Assembly: GCF_003945595.2 (NCBI RefSeq)
Contig: NW_024104520.1
Location: 591,501 to 655,500, forward strand
Origin: Pipra filicauda
Lineage: Eukaryota > Chordata > Aves > Passeriformes > Pipridae
DNA length: 64,000 nt
Reading direction: 5' to 3'
Positions 1 through 11,979 of this stretch are shown one piece after another (position 1 is the first letter of the stretch; each line of letters opens with the position of its first letter). The notes below the pieces were generated by a model. That model was not told the origin of the DNA. It worked only from the letters and a program-made list of their open reading frames with translations, and made no database searches. Made by a program: the position numbers and the translations under genes.

Positions 1-69
1 TCTCAGCAAGAATACCAAGTTTATCCTCAGACACAAATCCCTGGAAAAGGTCTCGTAGCAACCCTGCAT
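1..69 (-). CDS. NSUN7: NSUN7 coding exon 8 (partial, runs off the left edge)
   Basis: The acceptor ctctctacttttag|ATGCAG gives an upper end at 69. The split codon G|AT gives Asp, then AGLLRDLFQG, SEDKLGILAE, equivalent to human EFLKDHSQG, SVDKLHVLAQ. The frame stays open to base 1 and the exon continues outside the window. The remaining coding sequence, including the family's second conserved Cys motif, is not visible. Confidence 0.88.
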   Translation of the reverse strand, partial: MQGCYETFSRDLCLRINLVFLLR

Positions 70-3000
70 CTAAAAGTAGAGAGTTGTAAATTTAGTATTG
101 CAACTTAGTGTCTTAAAATTCAGTTGTTTGCAGAAACAGACGTGGTTGTTACTAATGCAGTTAGAAGGTAGGTTTTACAAATTAGAATACCAAGAAGTGC
201 CTAATTTATTTGTTTTCCTTCTTTACCTGTAATTACTGGTGCCTCTTATTTGCTTCTATTTAATGAAAATTGTACAGTGAACAGACTTATACAAACAGTC
301 AATAAAGGAATGTAAGCAAATGGAAAATAATATACATATTGGTATATTGAAATAAATTTTCTGCCTATAGTCTTTTTACTTTAAAAAAAATATATACATT
401 CTGCTCCCCAGAATAACCCTCAAACTTCATACTACCAACTTGAATCAGACAGAGAATTATGCAAGTTAATATATATGTTTTATAGTAATTAAAATAAGGG
501 TTTTTAAATAAAATGATACAATTTACTGAAGTACCTACACAGCTCTTCTGTATCAAAAGTTACCTCTGTGTTCACTTAAAATAAACTCCATTGGATTGCC
601 AACACCCAGTCCAGAGCATTGTGGTAGCAGCAAAATAACTTTTGCCTTTTGAAGTCTTCGGTCTGTTGGTTCAAGCTCAGTAAAGTCTTCATGCAACAAC
701 CGAATATCTGCAAAATAAAGGAAGAACTCAACAGTTATGCATTGCAAGCAAGCCTACCTACAGGTGATACAAGTGAAGAGACTGTGCTGTTACATAGATT
801 TCTACAGAGCTAGAGCCTGCTAGACCCAGATCCTCCAAATTATAACCTGTGGATTTCAAATGGATTGAAAGGCTAACTAGACCTGCATCTTCCACTGAAA
901 AGACAGCTGATGGGGTTGCAGGGTCTTGTTGCATTCTGTTCTGATTGTGTCCTCTGCATCAACTGGACAAGTACATGTGTTTTGAATTAACACTCAAACA
1001 GCCGGAAATCAGACTGAAAGCAACAGCCAAAGTACCAAATAAATGGACCCAAAAGTTCCCAGCCACCAGCTACACCAACTGCTATACAGTAAGTACTTCT
1101 ATGGAAAAATTCATCTTGACATTTCAGGAGCTTCCATGTATAACACGGTTAATCTGCGACCTTCAATTAACTTGACTGTAGCTGAAGAGCTGTCAGCACA
1201 CCTTGTGACAAAAAAAAAAGTTGTTACTGCCCTCGCCAAGTCTTCAAAGAAGAGATCTCTGAATTCTGATAGAATTATGCTGTATTTATAGATATCACAA
1301 ACATCTGTATTACAATACTTTTTGCATACCAACTGTTTCAGCACCTACTTTCACATCCCATATGACTGAAAATATTCCTCAGTTCTTCTTCTTTTGCTGA
1401 AGATTTCACACCACAAACGAAAATTGTGGACATGCCATGATTTGTCAGCACTGACATATGGGCAATGGTCAGATAGGAACCTGTGTGAGCCACTATAATG
1501 TCGTCACCTGCATTCAGCAGCGCCTGTGCAGAGTGTACTGCAAGGCTGCGAGACTTATCCTAGAAAACAATGACACAAAAATTAAGTACAACCATCTATT
1601 TTGGTTTCTATGAATGCCAACCTTCTTTTCCAAATTAGCAAAGTATTTGTTTTCATAGGAAATGGGAAAGAAGGGAGGAAAAAACTAACCAGAGATAGCT
1701 CCTAACACAGAATTAAATGAAGTACAAATCCGAACAGTCACTCAATAAATTTAAATAACTTAATTCTAAATAATACATTTAAAAAGCATAATATCTCTAT
1801 AGGTGAAAAGAGAGAATGCATATCATCCCCATGAGGGATGAAGAACTCCTAACAACAGCCAGAAAAGAACAAACATAGGCCACAATTCAGAACAGGCAGA
1901 ATTAAGACAGAAATGCAAAACTATTCACATAGCTCTTGACAATCATTACAGGAGAAATGAAGTCCTTACAGATCAAAGATCAAAATTTTGCTGAAATCTG
2001 AACAACACAGAGCCAGATTGGAATGCAGAAAACACAGGGACCATTCAAAAGGAGTCAATGGCCTCATACCAGTGGTGATTAAGAAAAATCATCTCCATCA
2101 AATTACTTAAAAAGGCAAGGAGTAAAGATACTGACCACAGGTACAAGGTCTTGCACCAAATCTGACAAACACTGATAACAAATGGAAAGGCAGGAAAACA
2201 CCGCTAAGCCTTTAAGTTCACGTCATTGTCTATGTACTCACAGCATTCAAGCACCACCCTTCCCACCAAAGAGACAGAGGTTTTGAGAGTTTTCTTTCCT
2301 CATTTTGAATACTTTTAAGTAGTAGTACTCAGAATTTGTTCCCATCACCTATGGGGCTCTCATGTATTGTCCTTTTCTGTAAATCTTCTATTAAAAATAT
2401 GCACACTGAAATTGAATATTGAATAGTGAATCACTATTTAAGTCAGGCAATAAATTTTGAGGCTCAAGTTTCCCGACAATGCTAAGCATCTAGTGAAAAG
2501 GTCCATTGAAATGTTTCTGCTAGGCACTCAAAATCATCAGATAGTTCAGATAACTCGTGGTTGTGTGTTGTTGCACAGTTACTCCAAACCACTGCTCTAC
2601 AACAGGAACTTCCAACCAACCTTGTCTGGGGAGTCTAATGACAGTAAGTCAGGAAAAAGACCAGTGAGGTTTATGGAGATCTAGGAACCACACTGCACAA
2701 CATACAAAGAAGTGTGATCATTCCATCCCAAACATGCAGTTGAAGAGGAAGAAATACTACAATAGCACACCAATACCTACTAACTGGGGGAAAGCACATA
2801 GAGATACATCAAAACTTTCCTCACATTTTTTAGAAGTGAGACTGCCTCTTTGATCACTTTTTATATTTAATGTCAAGAGTTTTAAGATTAAATTTAAAAC
2901 ATTCTACTAACCTAATTGTACCTATCAATTATAAGCATTGACATTTGCATGCTAAATTTAGTAAGTGAATGAGTTTGTAACCTTCTAATTACCAAAAATA

Positions 3001-6000
3001 ACCAAAACCTTAGGAGACTATGTTGCTGCCTGACTGATTTAATAGGATGGTCACACAATACACGACCTCATTCTAATGCAAAGCAATTACTTCAGTTTGC
3101 AGATCATCTGACTCAAGGGTGACATCAACTCACCTGCAGTAAGAGTTTGCAATCTGCAAAAAGATCTAAATTAAGCAATTCTTCTTTAAGAGAGGAAGGA
3201 AAAACCAATACATCGTGGCAATGTTGGTCCATGGCATACGTATAATGGTCAAAGTCTGACACAGATTCAACCTTTGTGAGTCCCTTCGTCTCCAAATCTC
3301 TGATAACATCTTCAAGGCTGTTAACATACAACTCTGACCATTAAATATGCAAGAGTTACTTAAGCAATATAGTTTACATTGATAATATGAATTTTTTACT
3401 TCTGTTAGTGTGTGCATACGTACGCATACATACATAGGTACAGAATGCCATACTGCCTGTAGGAGGGGAACTTACCATATTTTAGGTATATAAGTTCTGG
3501 TTTGAAACAATTAAGTTAATAAGTCTGATAAAATAAATTAAGAAAGATGTACGTGTCTCCAGAGAATGATTCAAAGCATCAAAACAGAAATGTCCATGTG
3601 CTCAGGACACACTGTAGTAAATTTACTGCTGGAATGCTTTAGTTCTTTCAATTGCTTTCAATTTAGCCCAACTCACCAATGATTTTAATGGCTGATAACT
3701 GAAAGAATCCTTGTGTAAATGTAATGAAGGCATAACTGCTGAGGTTAGCAATTCAAATATTATAAAGATTTAAAGGTATATGTAGCAACACTTGTTTGTT
3801 GAACAGTGCCATAGCCTTATATGGTACATTAAATGTGGGATGAATGCAGCAGCTTTTAGTCCAGTCTTATTTAAGGGCTGCAAAGTCACAAACAGAGTAA
3901 GACACATTATCTTCTAAGCACCAAACATTGGTCCAAGACCAGAGTAGAAAAACAAAATTCTTGAAAACATTATAAAATGGATTACCTGTCTAACAAAACA
4001 GATAACAGGATAACTTGGTATGGTTCATGTATCAGTTAGTACAGAACTGGGAAGACCAGTTATAGTGATGTATAGACTATATAAAGTAGTCTACAGAATA
4101 TAAGAATTTTTAAAAGTGTGTTTTTATTTCAAGTTTACACCATCCTTACAGAATAAACACCAGTTTAAGTATTGTATCTGTCTCAACACCCTTTGCCAAG
4201 ATTATGGCTTACAGTAATACATCCACTTTTAAAGATGTTTCCTCTATCTTCTGTCATCAAGTTTACTCATCCATATTTTTTTTAACTTTATTTCCTTGTT
4301 TTTTTTGGTTAAAGACCCACACAGGCAACAAAATAGTAAGAAAAACTGTTTCACAACGTTGTTACAGGGTATGAATACCATTACTGCAATATATAAAAAC
4401 TACAAGCAAACATAACACAATGGAACTGGACTAATCAGAATTTCCTGTAAGAATTTTAAATTACTGGTAAAAATATAACCTGAGAATTCTAAAACAAGCA
4501 CGGAGCAACCTATATCACTTCATATATAAAACATCAATACCAAATGATACTTTGAAGTCCTTACCTTATTTTAAATGTGTTTATCCAAACATAGAAAGGT
4601 AAAGCAGAAACTCTTTGTTCCTGCTTCCATATGGTTTCTGGTACAAAGTGTTCAATTGAAAGAGCATCGTATTTAATGCGACATCGTGCCAGTGCAGCTG
4701 CTGCTTTGGTCCTACGACTGCAAAAACATAGTCATAAGTTTAAGAAGAACATTTCCTATCCTAGACAATGGTAGATGCAAGGTAGTAGTCCACAGCTAAG
4801 ATTATTTCATTTAAATGCAGGTGGGACTGGAATTATGACAGGTGACTCTCAAATACATTCACTTTCTCAAACAGCTTAAAAAACCCCAACCCAATATATT
4901 TTGGAACTTCCACCTGTGGAATACAATCATGAGATTCATTCAAATGTTTGAAAATGTAAATACATACATGTGCAAAATGAGCATTTGATGAAAGCTGACC
5001 TGTTGTACAGAAACAACACCAACACAAGTATGATGGCAACCAGGAGTCAGAGAAAATATGCCCAGTCTTTTCTCCCCACAAGCTCTTGATACATGATAAT
5101 GCACAGCAAATAAAAATTGTTGGTGAACTACTTCAGATATATTACTTACTGCCCTCCAGCAATACCTTGCACTTAAGATATCCATGAACGTTTTGGGCTA
5201 CTCTAAATCCAGCAACGGCACAATTTTGTCTAATAAATGCCTTTAGAGTTCCTCATCTGACTAACAAAACAATAAATATAAAAATGTTTATTTTACATAC
5301 CCTCTTTTTTGTTCTAATTTTTAAAAATAATAAATATTTAACAAAGTTCCATAATAGAAGTACTGCTAAATAGATGCATGTTATTCCATTCCATGACCTC
5401 TTGATTCTATTACACTCATATTTATGAACATTTACTGAATATTTAATTTCTCTCCTAAAATTGTATGATAAAAGTTTCAACAATGCCAAAATACGCCAAG
5501 ATGCTAGTAAAATAATCCATAATATAAGGATGGTTTGTTAGCTGTATTTTTCTTAACTATATAAATATGAAAGTTTCCCTTCAAACTAGGCTCTCATTAA
5601 AAATTTATAAAGGCCACAAGATTTGAAAATAAAAAACCTGCTTAATAACTATTATTAAAAGGTACTGGTTATACAAATCTGCATTTTTGCTAATATATAT
5701 CAACAAAAAAAGCTCTTTGCACATATACCTATATAAATAATGCCCTATTTCCTGAACTTCTTCTACAGGTTCCTCTTCATCAAAAATCTTTCGTGCTTCA
5801 AACTTTCGGTCTTGTAGGTCATAAAGCATCACAACAAGCAAGCTGGTTAACTCATCCGGCTGCAACAGAAACGCATCTGGATAGCAAAAGTGACACAAAG
5901 TGTACCTTACTTCTGCAAAAAGATCCATATCAAACAGCATTCTCCTGTGTAAGAGGCATTAAAATCTCCAGTGAAATGCTTATTTGCAAGAATACAAAAG

Positions 6001-7995
6001 TAATTCCTTATGGAGAGCTAATAAAACATGAAGATTGTGGTTTTTTAAAACTCAAAATACACATTTTGTAAGTTATTTAGCTTATCAAAATTAAAAACAT
6101 TCTCCAAACACAGATAAAACACTACATCTTAACAACTTCTAATGTTATCAGCATTGAACCATTGAAATTGTTTTCTCCTTGTTAAGGAATTGAATAGCAA
6201 AGCTAACAAAAACTTCTTGTCTAAATTCATCTCTTGTGGGATTCTTCTGTATGTAGTAACCCATAAGCTCAATTGTAATAACTGTTCTGCTGTTGGGATT
6301 TATGTAAAATCTCCTTTCCATGTCTAAATTTTTACACCAGGGAGCATCACTGCTTAAGGACAATAATTAACAGCACTTCTGTTACTATTGTCTACCTCTT
6401 TCCATGAAATTCCTACAGTTATTATGCCTTCTAAGATGCTCAACTTCTCACAAATATGACCAAAATTAGTTAGAAAACTCAAGTTATCAGGGAAATACCA
6501 CCAAACACAGAATGTTAGCATGTAAGTCTTACTTCCTTACAAAAACAAGCAAAAGATAAATGTGTTGGATCATTTGCCTGCTCACATCAATCTCCACAAA
6601 TAACATCAGTTTAAGTTCATCTTGCAATTTGCATAGCCATCAAAGACTAAACTGGAAGGAACAGCAAATTACTCTGTAAGGTCTAGAATTTCTTTTCACA
6701 TCAAAGCAGGAAAGTATGTTCAGAGAGTAGCCTGGACCAATTTTTGCCAGTACAATATTTGTATACAGTATGGTTTGCCCAGGAAATGAAATGTGGGTTC
6801 AATGCATTTTTTTTTTGTCTGTTGGGATTCTCTCCATGGTTTCTAATTCCCAAGGACAGGAAGGATACATGATTTTTTTTCCCTGCTCACAAGGGGACAC
6901 AGATGGAAAGGAAAGCACATGGACAATCTGACTGAGCAAGTACTACCCTGCAGTAAAGATTACAGCTCTCTCTCCCACCTTCTTTCTTTGAAGGTTTTGA
7001 TTCCCTTCAAAAGATTGTACGGTGCAACAGAATCTCACAAACAACATACCTAGTACTCTGGAGACAGAGGCTTTGGACAACTATCTAAAACGGTCAGCAA
7101 TATTTCAGTCTGAGGCTGTCATATAGTTCAAAACAACAAAGGCTGCTTTGAAGAGTGTTGCAGAATCCTCAGAAAAGATTCTAATAACATCAATGTAGAA
7201 AATATAAAATTTATTTCCTCACAACAACATTCACTTACTATTGACTGGCATGGGTAAACACCACTATCTAACAATATTTCTTCAAGAAGATCTTGATCTG
7301 CAAAAAAAAGAAAATGTTGACAAGTTATGCTATGAAATCTACAAAATTCTAGGGAAGAAAAAGAAAACCTGATAAATCACTAAATTGTAAGTTTAAAACA
7401 TCATGAAAATTAAGGGTAAATTCAATCATAGAATCAAAGAATAGCAACTTTATATAATTCCTTTACATGAAAATGTATAGGGTTTAAATGTTTGATTTCA
7501 CAAAAGGCTAATAACACTTAGCTATATTTAACTATTTGAGGCATATGAGTCGTCTTGTAATAACCTGCAGTTTAACAAAGAATTCCTCAGATCTCTGCTG
7601 TCAGAGATCAACATGTTGCTTTCCTGTGTTTTCCCTGCTGCATCATTTCTGTTGGCAATTGTTGGAAAAGTTTTGTACTTACATTTTAGAGCACTGAAAG
7701 CCAGTTCATAAGATACACGCCTGGAATGCTCATCTTTAAAAGCTAGCACGGGAGATTCCGAGTTATCGCCGTACCGCACTAGCATTTTATCCTTACTCTT
7801 TTCAGTACGAATGCCTTGAAAAATCTTAGCTGCATTCATGTATACGGAGTCGGGATAGCCATCCTTCTCAATTAGAGTCACTGTTCTTTTTGCAACGGAT
7901 CCTTTTTCATCTGAAATTTTAATTTCACTCAAGTCTGACGTATCATTTATAACATCCTCATGTGAAGATACCAAGTTACTTTTAGAACCTGGCAT
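1..7995 (-). CDS. NSUN7: NSUN7, NOP2/Sun RNA methyltransferase family member 7 (N-terminal 421 codons, 8 exons, truncated by window edge)
   Basis: The gene belongs to the NOL1/NOP2/Sun family of SAM-dependent RNA cytosine-5 methyltransferase-like proteins. In mammals NSUN7 has been linked to sperm motility and to enhancer-RNA methylation with PGC-1alpha (literature knowledge). The spliced protein follows human NSUN7 from memory along its whole length: GYPDSVY and AAxIFQGIR, then YELAFSALKYQD, VMLYDxQDRKF, ALARCRIK, AVDQHC/AMDQHC, SLAVHS and LLPxCSGLG. Exon lengths are 313, 59, 131, 153, 184, 211, 144 and 69 (partial). Their phases interlock with no stop or frameshift, and every junction is GT/AG. 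The ATG at 7995-7993 is chosen because an in-frame TGA lies 11 codons upstream in the same exon. The C-terminal half, including the expected TCS-type motif, is outside the window. Introns are short (about 0.4-1.8 kb). This looks like an intact functional gene. Confidence 0.97.
564..707 (-). CDS. NSUN7: NSUN7 coding exon 7 (PQCSGLG motif)
   Basis: It completes A|AT (Asn) and reads IRLLHEDFTELEPTDRRLQK, KVILLLPQCSGLG and NPMEFILSEHR plus G. The PQCSGLG stretch sits where catalytic family members have D-A-P-C-S-G (motif IV). The acidic residue is replaced, and one residue separates Pro from Cys. Human NSUN7 has PRCSGLG. The acceptor is ttattttgcag|ATATTC (upper end 707). The donor is AGAG|gtaact (lower end 564), phase 1. 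Confidence 0.96.
1349..1559 (-). CDS. NSUN7: NSUN7 coding exon 6 (start of methyltransferase core; atypical SAM motif I)
   Basis: It encodes 70 codons plus one base, beginning DKSRSLAVHSAQALLNAG and continuing through VAHTGSYLTIAHMSVLT to IFVCGVKSS and NIFSHMGCE. In catalytic NSUN proteins the place of VAHTGSYLTIAH is taken by the SAM-binding motif I (D-x-C-A-A-P-G-G-K type). That Gly-rich loop is not preserved here, and human NSUN7 (VNTGSWYTVSH from memory) is equally divergent. The acceptor is gttttctag|GATAAG (upper end 1559) and the donor is GAAA|gtaggtg (lower end 1349). Confidence 0.95.
3134..3317 (-). CDS. NSUN7: NSUN7 coding exon 5
   Basis: It completes AG|C (Ser), then encodes LEDVIRDLETKGLTKVESV, AMDQHCHDVLVFPSSLK and NLDLFADCKLLLQ. 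It aligns with human PEEVYNNLKRRGYNKVKSV, AVDQHCYDVLIFPSHLK and NIDLFKDYKLIFQ. The acceptor is gtatgttaacag|CCTTG (upper end 3317). The donor is CTGCAG|gtgagt (lower end 3134), phase 0. In this family the segment precedes the Rossmann-type methyltransferase core. Confidence 0.95.
4565..4717 (-). CDS. NSUN7: NSUN7 coding exon 4
   Basis: This 153-bp exon completes AG|T (Ser) and reads RRTKAAAALARCRIKYDALS, then HFVPETIWKQEQR and LPFYVWINTFKI. Human NSUN7 has ALARCRIKHDALS and LPLYAWINTCKI here. The acceptor is gtttttgcag|TCGTAGG (upper end 4717). The donor is ATAAG|gtaagg (lower end 4565), leaving two bases for the next codon. No free-standing ATG open frame covers it, so it was reconstructed from splice signals and similarity. 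Confidence 0.94.
5729..5859 (-). CDS. NSUN7: NSUN7 coding exon 3
   Basis: It encodes 43 codons plus two bases, beginning PDELTSLLVVMLYDLQDRKF and ending EVQEIGHYLY plus AG. It matches human PDHLSSLIIVMLYDFQDRKF almost residue for residue. The acceptor is ctgttgcag|CCGGAT (upper end 5859) and the donor is TATAG|gtatat (lower end 5729). The open frame extends into intron on both sides, giving an apparent upstream Met at 5940 that is not the real start. Confidence 0.95.
7239..7297 (-). CDS. NSUN7: NSUN7 coding exon 2
   Basis: This 59-bp exon completes the split Tyr codon (T|AT) and adds 19 residues beginning QDLLEEILLDSG, like human YQDILETILIDS. The acceptor is ttttttttgcag|ATCAAG (upper end 7297). 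The donor is TCAATA|gtaagtg (lower end 7239), ending in phase 0. It is too short to appear as a free-standing open frame and was found from splice sites and family similarity. Confidence 0.93.
7683..7995 (-). CDS. NSUN7: NSUN7 coding exon 1 (start codon exon)
   Basis: It encodes residues 1-104 plus one base. The first ~40 residues are polar, acidic and Ser-rich and probably disordered. The conserved core then begins with EKDGYPDSVY, AAKIFQGIR and YELAFSALK. The donor is AAA T|gtaagt, with the exon ending at 7683 in phase 1. The open frame runs on past the donor to 7528, but that extra part has no resemblance to the family and is intron. The start ATG context is GGAAAAATGC, adequate rather than optimal. 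Confidence 0.95.
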
Positions 7996-8042
7996 TTTTC
8001 CAGTTGCTGACTGTGTAAGTGCAAGTCACAGTCCTGCTGCCT
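7996..8042 (-). other. NSUN7: NSUN7 5' UTR part of the start-codon exon
   Basis: The 47 bases upstream of the ATG reach a strong acceptor: a run of about ten T then gcag|AGGCAG, with the exon's upper end at 8042. The segment contains an in-frame TGA, which fixes the ATG at 7995 as the first usable start in this frame. The acceptor implies at least one more upstream untranslated exon, most likely in the CpG island near 12 kb. Confidence 0.85.
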
Positions 8043-9101
8043 CTGCAAAAAAAAAAGTTTGCACTGAATCATGAAATTTTCTTTTGCTAGAATAAACTCT
8101 TCCCTTCATTTTCAGGTTTTCAATAAAACTTATTTTCTTTTTTAGGCACTAATGCTGCAAAAACATGTATCACCTATACTTGTATACATCTATCATCTTA
8201 CAGTATACAGAGAAGTATTTATAAGTTTTCTTACCTTATTTGTTTTCACCAATGCCAGTGCAAAGACTGTTGTTTGTTTCAAAGAAGTCAGTGCTTTACA
8301 ATAAATGATCCTAAACAGACTGTACAGGGAGATCTGATTCTCTGTGTCTAATAAGAAGCATTAGTATTGTGGACAGAATAGAATCTCTTACTAGGAATTC
8401 TCCTTTAAGAAAAAAGACACCACTGAAATTTCAAAGCAGACATCATATCTTCCAAAGAAAAACCATCTTGAAAAGAGTAGCAGTGAATTCCAAATGTTTG
8501 TCCACTAACTTGCACATCTGTTCTTAAAAGCGGAAAAGAGAGATCACCTAAGTGTTACATATTTAACACAATACCTAAACAGCAGAATTTTAAATGCAGG
8601 AAATCCATTCTGAGAGTTTCTGAAGGTATTATCCAACTCTCCATAATCCCATGTGCATTTCTTAAATTCTCTACACATCCTACGTAAACAATAAAATAAA
8701 AACTACCTTCCCCAGAGATGGAATGGAGTTTCAAGAAAAAGAAAAATAAAAAGGCCCAGTGTTAGCTGAATGCAGAAATATGCTAAAGTCCCACGTAAAA
8801 CACACCTAAAGTATTGGATTTACTCTACTTGCTCTGGTTGTTATAACATGCTTTTATGATAACACTGGAAGGTGTTCAGAAGAAGGCTAAGCCAGAACAA
8901 ATTTAAAGATAGAATTAATATTTATTTTTTTTTAAATACAAACCAGTCTTAACGTCTGGGGAAGAATAATACAAGAGAACTGTGAGGAACTTAGCAGCTT
9001 TAATACAGAAAGTACAGAAAGTCAGGCATGGATCTGGTGCTGATAAATATTTTAGAACTAACAGCACAAAACAGCAGAATTTGGGGGTTTTGCCAGTCTG
9101 G

Positions 9102-9132
9102 AAAAAAAAAAAAAAAAAAAGAAAAGAAAAAA
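9102..9132 (+). repeat. Poly(A)/A-rich simple repeat
   Basis: A run of 19 A is followed by GAAAAG-type repeats. No retroposon body is recognisable next to it. Confidence 0.85.
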
Positions 9133-11920
9133 GGTGATACTCTGATCAAACTGAAAGGATCTTCTTTTTGCTACATAATTTAGTTCAGCAGCATTCTCGA
9201 GCTTTTTCCCTGCACTCCCCAACACCCCTCAGGGTAAAATACATACTTCTCAGGCCAGACATACTTGCTCAGCACACTTTTTTTTCCTCTTCCCTTTCCT
9301 GCTCACCATCACAATAAACCATAGTGGCAACACTGGATGGCAGCACAGAGTTGGAGGGGAAAGAAGGAATGCAAGTTGTTGCTTTTCCAGCAGGCAGCCA
9401 TGAAATGCCTCATACTGAGCCAGCACTCCTCCATTCGAACTCCCTTTCCCGAACATTGGTGACACTCAGCCCATTTCTCCCCTCTCCAAGACCAGCACAA
9501 GTCAGTGTCCAACCAGCCCAGCATGCTCCAGACAATGGACCAGTGTTCCTTCCTGAATTCTGGCAGCTCACCTGGAGGAGGCCACATCTCATTCTCCTTC
9601 CCCAGGATTTGCTCTCCAAAACTAAGAACTGCTAACACTATCAAAGCAATTATTCCCATTTCTTTACAAAGGCTTCAGGCAAATAGTTTCCTCTGGTGGG
9701 AGCTTAGCTCCAACATCTCTAGTGTTAGATGCAGCACTGATGAATCCATGGAGCAAACATAAATTAATTGTATGAAGCTATATTGAAACAGAACAAGCAG
9801 TGTTATCAAAAAAACCCACTATTCTTCACTAGAATAAAGTACCAGATTACCTAAACCAAACAGAAACTCTTGTGCTTAGAAAAGAAAAAAATCATAAATA
9901 CTTTCAGGGTCTTTTAAACTAATTTCACCAGCAAACTTGTATACGACTTCACAGAAACATGGACACCATCTAACAGGGACCTGGAACTCGAACCCCTTCT
10001 CCAGGTGAACATAAATATTCCTGTTTAGAATATGTAGCAAGTGAACTATGTCTGTGGTGTCAGGACTTTGAAGACTTGAAGAGTTTCCAATTACTCTTTG
10101 TGACTTCTTTGCCACAGCCGATTTTGCCGAGCCACAAGATGCACTGATATTAGGATGATGTGATGAATATACTTTTCCAAAAGATAAATGTCACCCTAAC
10201 AAAGATGAGATGACAGTGTTCCACCCTGTGCAGATACACTCAGGAATATACACTGCACAGCTGCAACACTGTAAATCACTGCCTGGATTACTGAACACTG
10301 TGCCAAGCAGAGTACACCAAGCGTGATTAATATGAAGCTCAGCTAGGAAGAAGAGCTTCCCAGAGAAAAGAGAAAAGATCCTGCCTTTCTTTGTGGAAGA
10401 AATGAGTTGGATCTCAAGCAGATTATGCAGCTGATGGGGAAAAAACCTTTAAAGGTCCCAAGGAAGCTATCACACTACTAAAACAGAATGGCCTTCAAAG
10501 TTCAGAAGTATTTCTTTTTCACTGTTTACTTAAGAAATTTTTCAAATGAAACATGAATCTCTTGTGTTACGGGGTCACTAAAGCAGATGGAGATATAATG
10601 TGAAGACAGAAAAACATAAAGTAAAAGTTTATAATATTCCTGAGTCATACACACACTAAATCAACCTTATTTGGACCCAAATCCAGCATCTCTCCATACA
10701 GTCTTAGCACACTGATTCCATGTTAAAAATACGTACATACTCTCTGTGATCTGGCTAACTAGAGGTGTTGTGGCAATAAAGTTTCCAAGTTCCTGCCAAT
10801 GTACTTCCATACTGTTTTCCTTAAGCTTGATGAAATTTACAAGTTAGAGTAATAACAGGGTATGCAAAAGAAGGGAACTTAAAGACATCCATGACTAAGA
10901 TTTAGGCAACAGCTACTGGGCAGCTGTTCTCCATGACACCTAGAGTTCCTGCGGTAAACAGCACCTATTTCAGGACGATACTGGTTGTGAAAGCACAGAA
11001 AATAGACAAGAAAGTTCTCCCCGCTCCTGCTTCCAAGTCACAATCCACTAAACTCATGACAATGATCAGGACTACTCACTGTTAAGCACAACAGTTCAAC
11101 AAGCACTACCAGTAGCATCCCAAGGAAAAAGGGGTGCTTCTTTCTTACCTTATCTGTGCAAAGGGATGTACAAAACTCTCTTCCAAAAATACCTGTAATT
11201 ACAGATGCAGACAAACTCCCATAACACAAGTTACTGTATCCACATACAAACAATAGCAATAAAGATAAGAAGACTGCAGATTTCAAATAGCAGAGTGCGA
11301 ACTAAGGGTGAGACTGGGAATCTAAATTGGACTATACTGCTTTACAGTCAGGCAGTGTGAGGTACGAAGCCTGGAGGCATTCACATTTCTTCCTATCTTT
11401 TTTACACCCAAAGATTGAGCGGAGCTCTCAGCTGCTCAGATAGGCCCTGTGTTTGAAGCATTCAACACATCTAAGACTAAGCCCACAGGAAATCCACTGG
11501 AAGAGCACCTGAAGAGAACATGGGTGAGAGAGAACAAAGACTTTATGCTCATGCTCTGAGAAAGCTCTTGAACAAGATGTTTTAGTTAACCTTTTTCTCA
11601 CTCCCTGGACATGGCTCCTCACACACCAACAAACAGTAAATCCTTGACAGCCATATATATACACGGTAGGTTTTGTCTTACTAACTCTATGGGTACACAT
11701 GACCCCATAAATTTCCTAACATCAACTGCAACTGTCTGACACAGAACTCCAAAGCCTCTGCTCTCCCCAGCTACAGTCAACTAATCTGGAGGGGACGGGA
11801 GATTAGTTAGTCAGGAAAAGAAGTCAGCCATGAGACCATTTCCCAGCTCCGCTTTACTTAGGAGAAACAGCTCAAGTCGACTCACAGGACAGATATCCAG
11901 CAGCTGAAAAAAGAAGAAAA

Positions 11921-11953
11921 AAAAAAGGGGGGGGGGAGGGGGGAGGGGGAAGG
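11921..11953 (+). repeat. A-run joined to G-rich tract (G10-A-G9-A-G5)
   Basis: Six A are followed by G10, A, a G9 run split only by the line break in the listing, A and G5. This is enough G-runs on the plus strand for a G-quadruplex. It borders the CpG island on the side facing the NSUN7 gene body, and plus is the template strand for NSUN7. Confidence 0.85.
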
Positions 11954-11979
11954 AAAGCTACTTCTTTGTATAAACAGGC

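Larger units (their letters stand above)
8043..11979 (-). other. NSUN7 5' intron / upstream transcribed region, no assigned exon
   Basis: This AT-rich stretch lies between the start-codon exon and the CpG island and is probably the first intron of NSUN7. It contains a poly(A)-rich tract at 9102-9132. Two small segments have minus-strand splice-like borders: 8235-8319 (cag|TCTG to AATAAG|gtaaga) and 11149-11192 (attacag|GTATTT to GATAAG|gtaaga). They could be alternative untranslated exons. Open frames around 9.25-9.76 kb occur on both strands and resemble no family I know. Confidence 0.5.

Noticed and set aside
6148..6363. 71-codon minus-strand frame inside an NSUN7 intron with a protein-like look
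   Set aside because: Exons 7239-7297 and 5729-5859 join in phase without it. It has no counterpart in human NSUN7 and no recognised domain; probably chance.
7421..7445. ATCATAGAATCAAAGAATAG resembles the reversed CR1 terminal repeat
   Set aside because: Only about 20 bases match and no CR1 body follows, so it cannot be called an element.
9250..9762. Overlapping open frames of 70-116 codons on both strands in the NSUN7 5' intron
   Set aside because: No family resemblance; frames overlap on both strands and lack coherent exon borders.
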